From JBEIJQ01 sp040380145 (GTDB lineage: Bacteria; Bacteroidota; Bacteroidia; Chitinophagales; Saprospiraceae): a stretch of 9,751 bases of DNA. Below the pieces are notes generated by a model. It was not told where the DNA came from and searched no databases. It saw only the letters and a program-made list of their open reading frames with translations. Position 1 is the first letter of the stretch, and each line of letters starts with the position of its first letter. The DNA lies in the NCBI GenBank assembly GCA_040380145.1, contig JBEIJQ010000120.1, positions 1 to 9,751 on the forward strand, given 5' to 3'. Below, piece by piece: positions 5,934-9,751 of this stretch. Position numbers and translations under genes: made by a program.

Positions 5934-6385
5934 GCGTAGCTCGCCAAGATCTGTTCGGCATGTTCCTTGGCCTTGACCTTGTCGAACACCCGCTCGATCA
6001 TGCCCGTTTCCGAGATCACGAACGTGGTGCGGTGCACGCCGTTGAACGACATCCCCATGAACTTCTTGGGCCCCCAGACCCCAAAGGCGTTCATTACGGC
6101 GTGCTCCGTATCGGCGATGAGCGGATAGGGCAGTTTGTATTTGGAGATGAAATTCTGGTGCTTTTTGGCGCCGTCCGGGCTGACCCCGACCACTTCGAAC
6201 CCTTGGGATTTCAACAGCGCGTAGTTGTCGCGCAGGTTGCAGGATTCGGTGGTACAAGTCGGCGTATTGTCGGCCGGGTAAAAGAAAAGCACCAGTTTTT
6301 TTCCGGCGAAATCCGCCAGGCGGATCGTTTTGCCGTCTTGGTCGATGCCTTCGAAGGCGGGAGCGGGAGTATTGGCTTGCAGCAT
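5930..6385 (-). CDS. bcp: Thioredoxin-dependent thiol peroxidase (Bcp/PrxQ-type peroxiredoxin)
   Basis: This 151-residue cytoplasmic enzyme reduces hydrogen peroxide and organic hydroperoxides with electrons from thioredoxin. The peroxidatic motif is YPADNTPTCTTESC (36-49): T41 and C44 form the active site, and the resolving cysteine C49 lies five residues further on, as in E. coli Bcp, followed by the usual NLRD. Other family blocks are FEVVGVSPDGAKKHQNFISKYKLPYPLIAD (about 63-92) and the R of HRTTFVI. Length matches the family (about 150-156). The ATG at 6385 is preceded by an A-rich leader (CCAAAAAAAATAAAAA on its own strand). It is divergent from the fad operon and convergent with btuG. 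The latter overlap leaves no room for a terminator between them. No PerR or OxyR site is recognisable. Confidence 0.94.
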   Translation of the reverse strand: MLQANTPAPAFEGIDQDGKTIRLADFAGKKLVLFFYPADNTPTCTTESCNLRDNYALLKSQGFEVVGVSPDGAKKHQNFISKYKLPYPLIADTEHAVMNAFGVWGPKKFMGMSFNGVHRTTFVISETGMIERVFDKVKAKEHAEQILASYA

Positions 6386-6462
6386 TTTTTATTTTTTTTG
6401 GAGAAAAATTTCTTCTGAAATGGATTTGTGGGGCAAAATGTTTTGAAGAAAAAAAGCAAGGC

Positions 6463-6494
6463 CAAAATAATATGCGCGCATTGCATTTTGCAAA
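6463..6494 (-). promoter_or_regulatory. Weak candidate promoter for bcp
   Basis: On the minus strand TTTG (6491-6494), an 18-base spacer and TATTATTTTG (6463-6472) resemble the Bacteroidota promoter, but the -7 box has four bases instead of two between TA and TTTG. The predicted start would be roughly 70 bases upstream of the bcp ATG. No better match lies in the 6386-6584 intergenic region. Confidence 0.28.
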
Positions 6495-6508
6495 AAAGGT
6501 TAATTTTG
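6481..6508 (+). promoter_or_regulatory. Bacteroidota promoter for the fadN-fadA operon
   Basis: TTG (6481-6483), a 17-base spacer and TAATTTTG (6501-6508) fit the TTG/TAnnTTTG consensus; the -7 box is a complete match. Transcription would start near 6515, giving a leader of about 70 bases before the fadN ATG. The spacing is at the short end of the usual range. Confidence 0.55.
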
Positions 6509-6519
6509 CACAAACACAA

Positions 6520-6540
6520 CGACGGGCGCGAAGTCCGTCG
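6520..6540 (+). other. Hairpin / inverted repeat at the 5' end of the fad transcript
   Basis: CGACGGGC (6520-6527) pairs with GTCCGTCG (6533-6540) around a 5-base GCGAA loop: eight pairs, one of them G-U. It begins about five bases after the predicted transcript start. It could protect the mRNA 5' end, or in DNA form be an operator for a repressor (inner arms CGACGG/CCGTCG). The T6 run at 6553-6558 is 12 bases further on, too far for a normal terminator. Confidence 0.45.
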
Positions 6541-6584
6541 CCGAAAGACCGATTTTTTACCCCAAACCAAAGTTTTTTCCTTAT

Positions 6585-8978
<2,394 letters not shown>

Positions 8979-9013
8979 TTCCATTGCCTCACCTCCCCTA
9001 ACTTTCCTCCGAA

Positions 9014-9751
9014 ATGAAAGAAGCCTATATCATCGCCGGACTCCGCAGCGCCGTGGCCAAATCCGGCCGGGGCGGGTTCCGCTTCCATCGTTCCGACGAC
9101 CTCGCCGTGGAGGTCATCCGCCAACTCATGGCCTCCGTGCCCGAAATCGACCCCAACTCGGTGGACGACCTCATCGTGGGCTGTGCCAACCCCGAGGGCG
9201 AACAGGGTCTGCAGATCGGTCGCCAAATCTCGGTGCGCGCGCTCGGCAAACCCGTGCCGGGTTTCGTGATCAACCGCTATTGCGCCTCCGGGCTCGAGGC
9301 CATTGGCCTGGCCGTGGCCAAGATCCGCGCCGGCATGGCCGATGTGGTGGTGGCCGGCGGCGCCGAGAGCATGAGCATGATCCCCATGACCGGCTACAAA
9401 CTGGCCCCCAACTACAACACCGCCGTCGAACACCCCGATTATGTGGTGGGCATGGGCCTCACCGCCGAGGCCGTGGCCAAAAAATACGGCATCAGCCGCG
9501 AGGCCGCCGACACTTTCTCGGTCAACTCCCACGCCAAAGCGGGTGCGGCCATCCAGGCCGGTCGTTTCAACGACCAGATCGTGCCCATCGAGGTGACCGA
9601 GGTGTTCGTGAAGGACAACCGCCGCCAGGAGCGCAAGTTCACCGTCTCGATGGACGAGGGCGTGCGCGCCGACACCAGCCTCGAGGGCCTCGCCAAGCTC
9701 AAGCCCGCCTTCGCCAACGGCGGCGTGGTGACCGCCGGCAACTCCTCGCAG
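9014..9751 (+). CDS. fadA: Acetyl-CoA C-acyltransferase (thiolase, FadA-type), 3' end cut by window
   Basis: The first 246 residues of a 3-ketoacyl-CoA thiolase are present; the family is about 390 long, so the C-terminal part with the catalytic His and second Cys (GHP and CxGxG motifs) is beyond the edge. It cleaves 3-ketoacyl-CoA with CoA to give acetyl-CoA, the last step of beta-oxidation. The nucleophile C90 is in INRYCASGLEAI, followed by the oxyanion-region VVAGGAESMSMIP (about 115-127). The sequence EVFVKDNRRQ and a closing NGGVVTAGNSSQ are typical thiolase landmarks. It starts 35 bases after the fadN stop without a Shine-Dalgarno sequence or a promoter in the gap, so it is very likely co-transcribed. 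Given the fadN context it is a catabolic fatty-acid thiolase and not an acetoacetyl-CoA synthetic one. Confidence 0.94.
   Translation, partial: MKEAYIIAGLRSAVAKSGRGGFRFHRSDDLAVEVIRQLMASVPEIDPNSVDDLIVGCANPEGEQGLQIGRQISVRALGKPVPGFVINRYCASGLEAIGLAVAKIRAGMADVVVAGGAESMSMIPMTGYKLAPNYNTAVEHPDYVVGMGLTAEAVAKKYGISREAADTFSVNSHAKAGAAIQAGRFNDQIVPIEVTEVFVKDNRRQERKFTVSMDEGVRADTSLEGLAKLKPAFANGGVVTAGNSSQ

Noticed and set aside
6408..6421. Small inverted repeat ATTTC-TTCT-GAAAT in the bcp leader
   Set aside because: Five-base arms in AT-rich DNA; no match to PerR, OxyR or Fur sites.

Overview
The window looks like a chromosomal segment of a GC-rich member of the Bacteroidota. The evidence is promoter-like TTTG/TAnnTTTG elements instead of sigma70 boxes, poor Shine-Dalgarno sequences behind A/T-rich leaders, a TonB-dependent receptor paired with a surface lipoprotein, and protein sequences typical of that phylum. 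A Saprospiria- or Chitinophagia-like lineage is possible, but this rests on general resemblance only. Genes are GC-rich, while the intergenic leaders are AT-rich with many homopolymer T or A runs.

Layout from left to right. (1) Positions 1-420, minus: the N-terminal 140 residues of a type IIG (Eco57I-like) restriction-methylation enzyme, cut by the window edge. Its probable leader fills 421-750, where no other gene is seen. (2) Positions 751-2342, minus: a two-gene operon with a membrane fatty-acid 2-hydroxylase-like protein, then a family 9 glycosyltransferase (heptosyltransferase-like) that starts with TTG inside a TTGA overlap. Both probably act on envelope lipids or lipopolysaccharide. 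(3) Positions 2343-5933, plus: a vitamin B12 uptake module. A promoter interleaved with the divergent hydroxylase promoter leads into a long leader holding a cobalamin riboswitch, then a BtuB-like TonB-dependent receptor, then a BtuG-like surface lipoprotein. (4) Positions 5930-6385, minus: a Bcp-type peroxiredoxin that meets btuG tail to tail with a 4-base overlap. (5) From 6585 to the window end, plus: a beta-oxidation operon with a FadN-type 3-hydroxyacyl-CoA dehydrogenase/enoyl-CoA hydratase and a partial FadA-type thiolase.

How the parts work together. The B12 module should be shut down by cobalamin through the riboswitch: the lipoprotein captures the vitamin at the surface and hands it to the receptor for TonB-driven import. 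No inner-membrane B12 transporter is in the window, so it must lie elsewhere. The two fad genes catalyse the last three steps of fatty-acid beta-oxidation. Their promoter region is shared with the divergent peroxiredoxin gene.

I see no clearly novel multi-gene system. The observations most worth a second look are the interleaved divergent promoters, the riboswitch expression platform, and the strong hairpin at the start of the fad transcript. Long antisense ORFs are GC-bias shadows.
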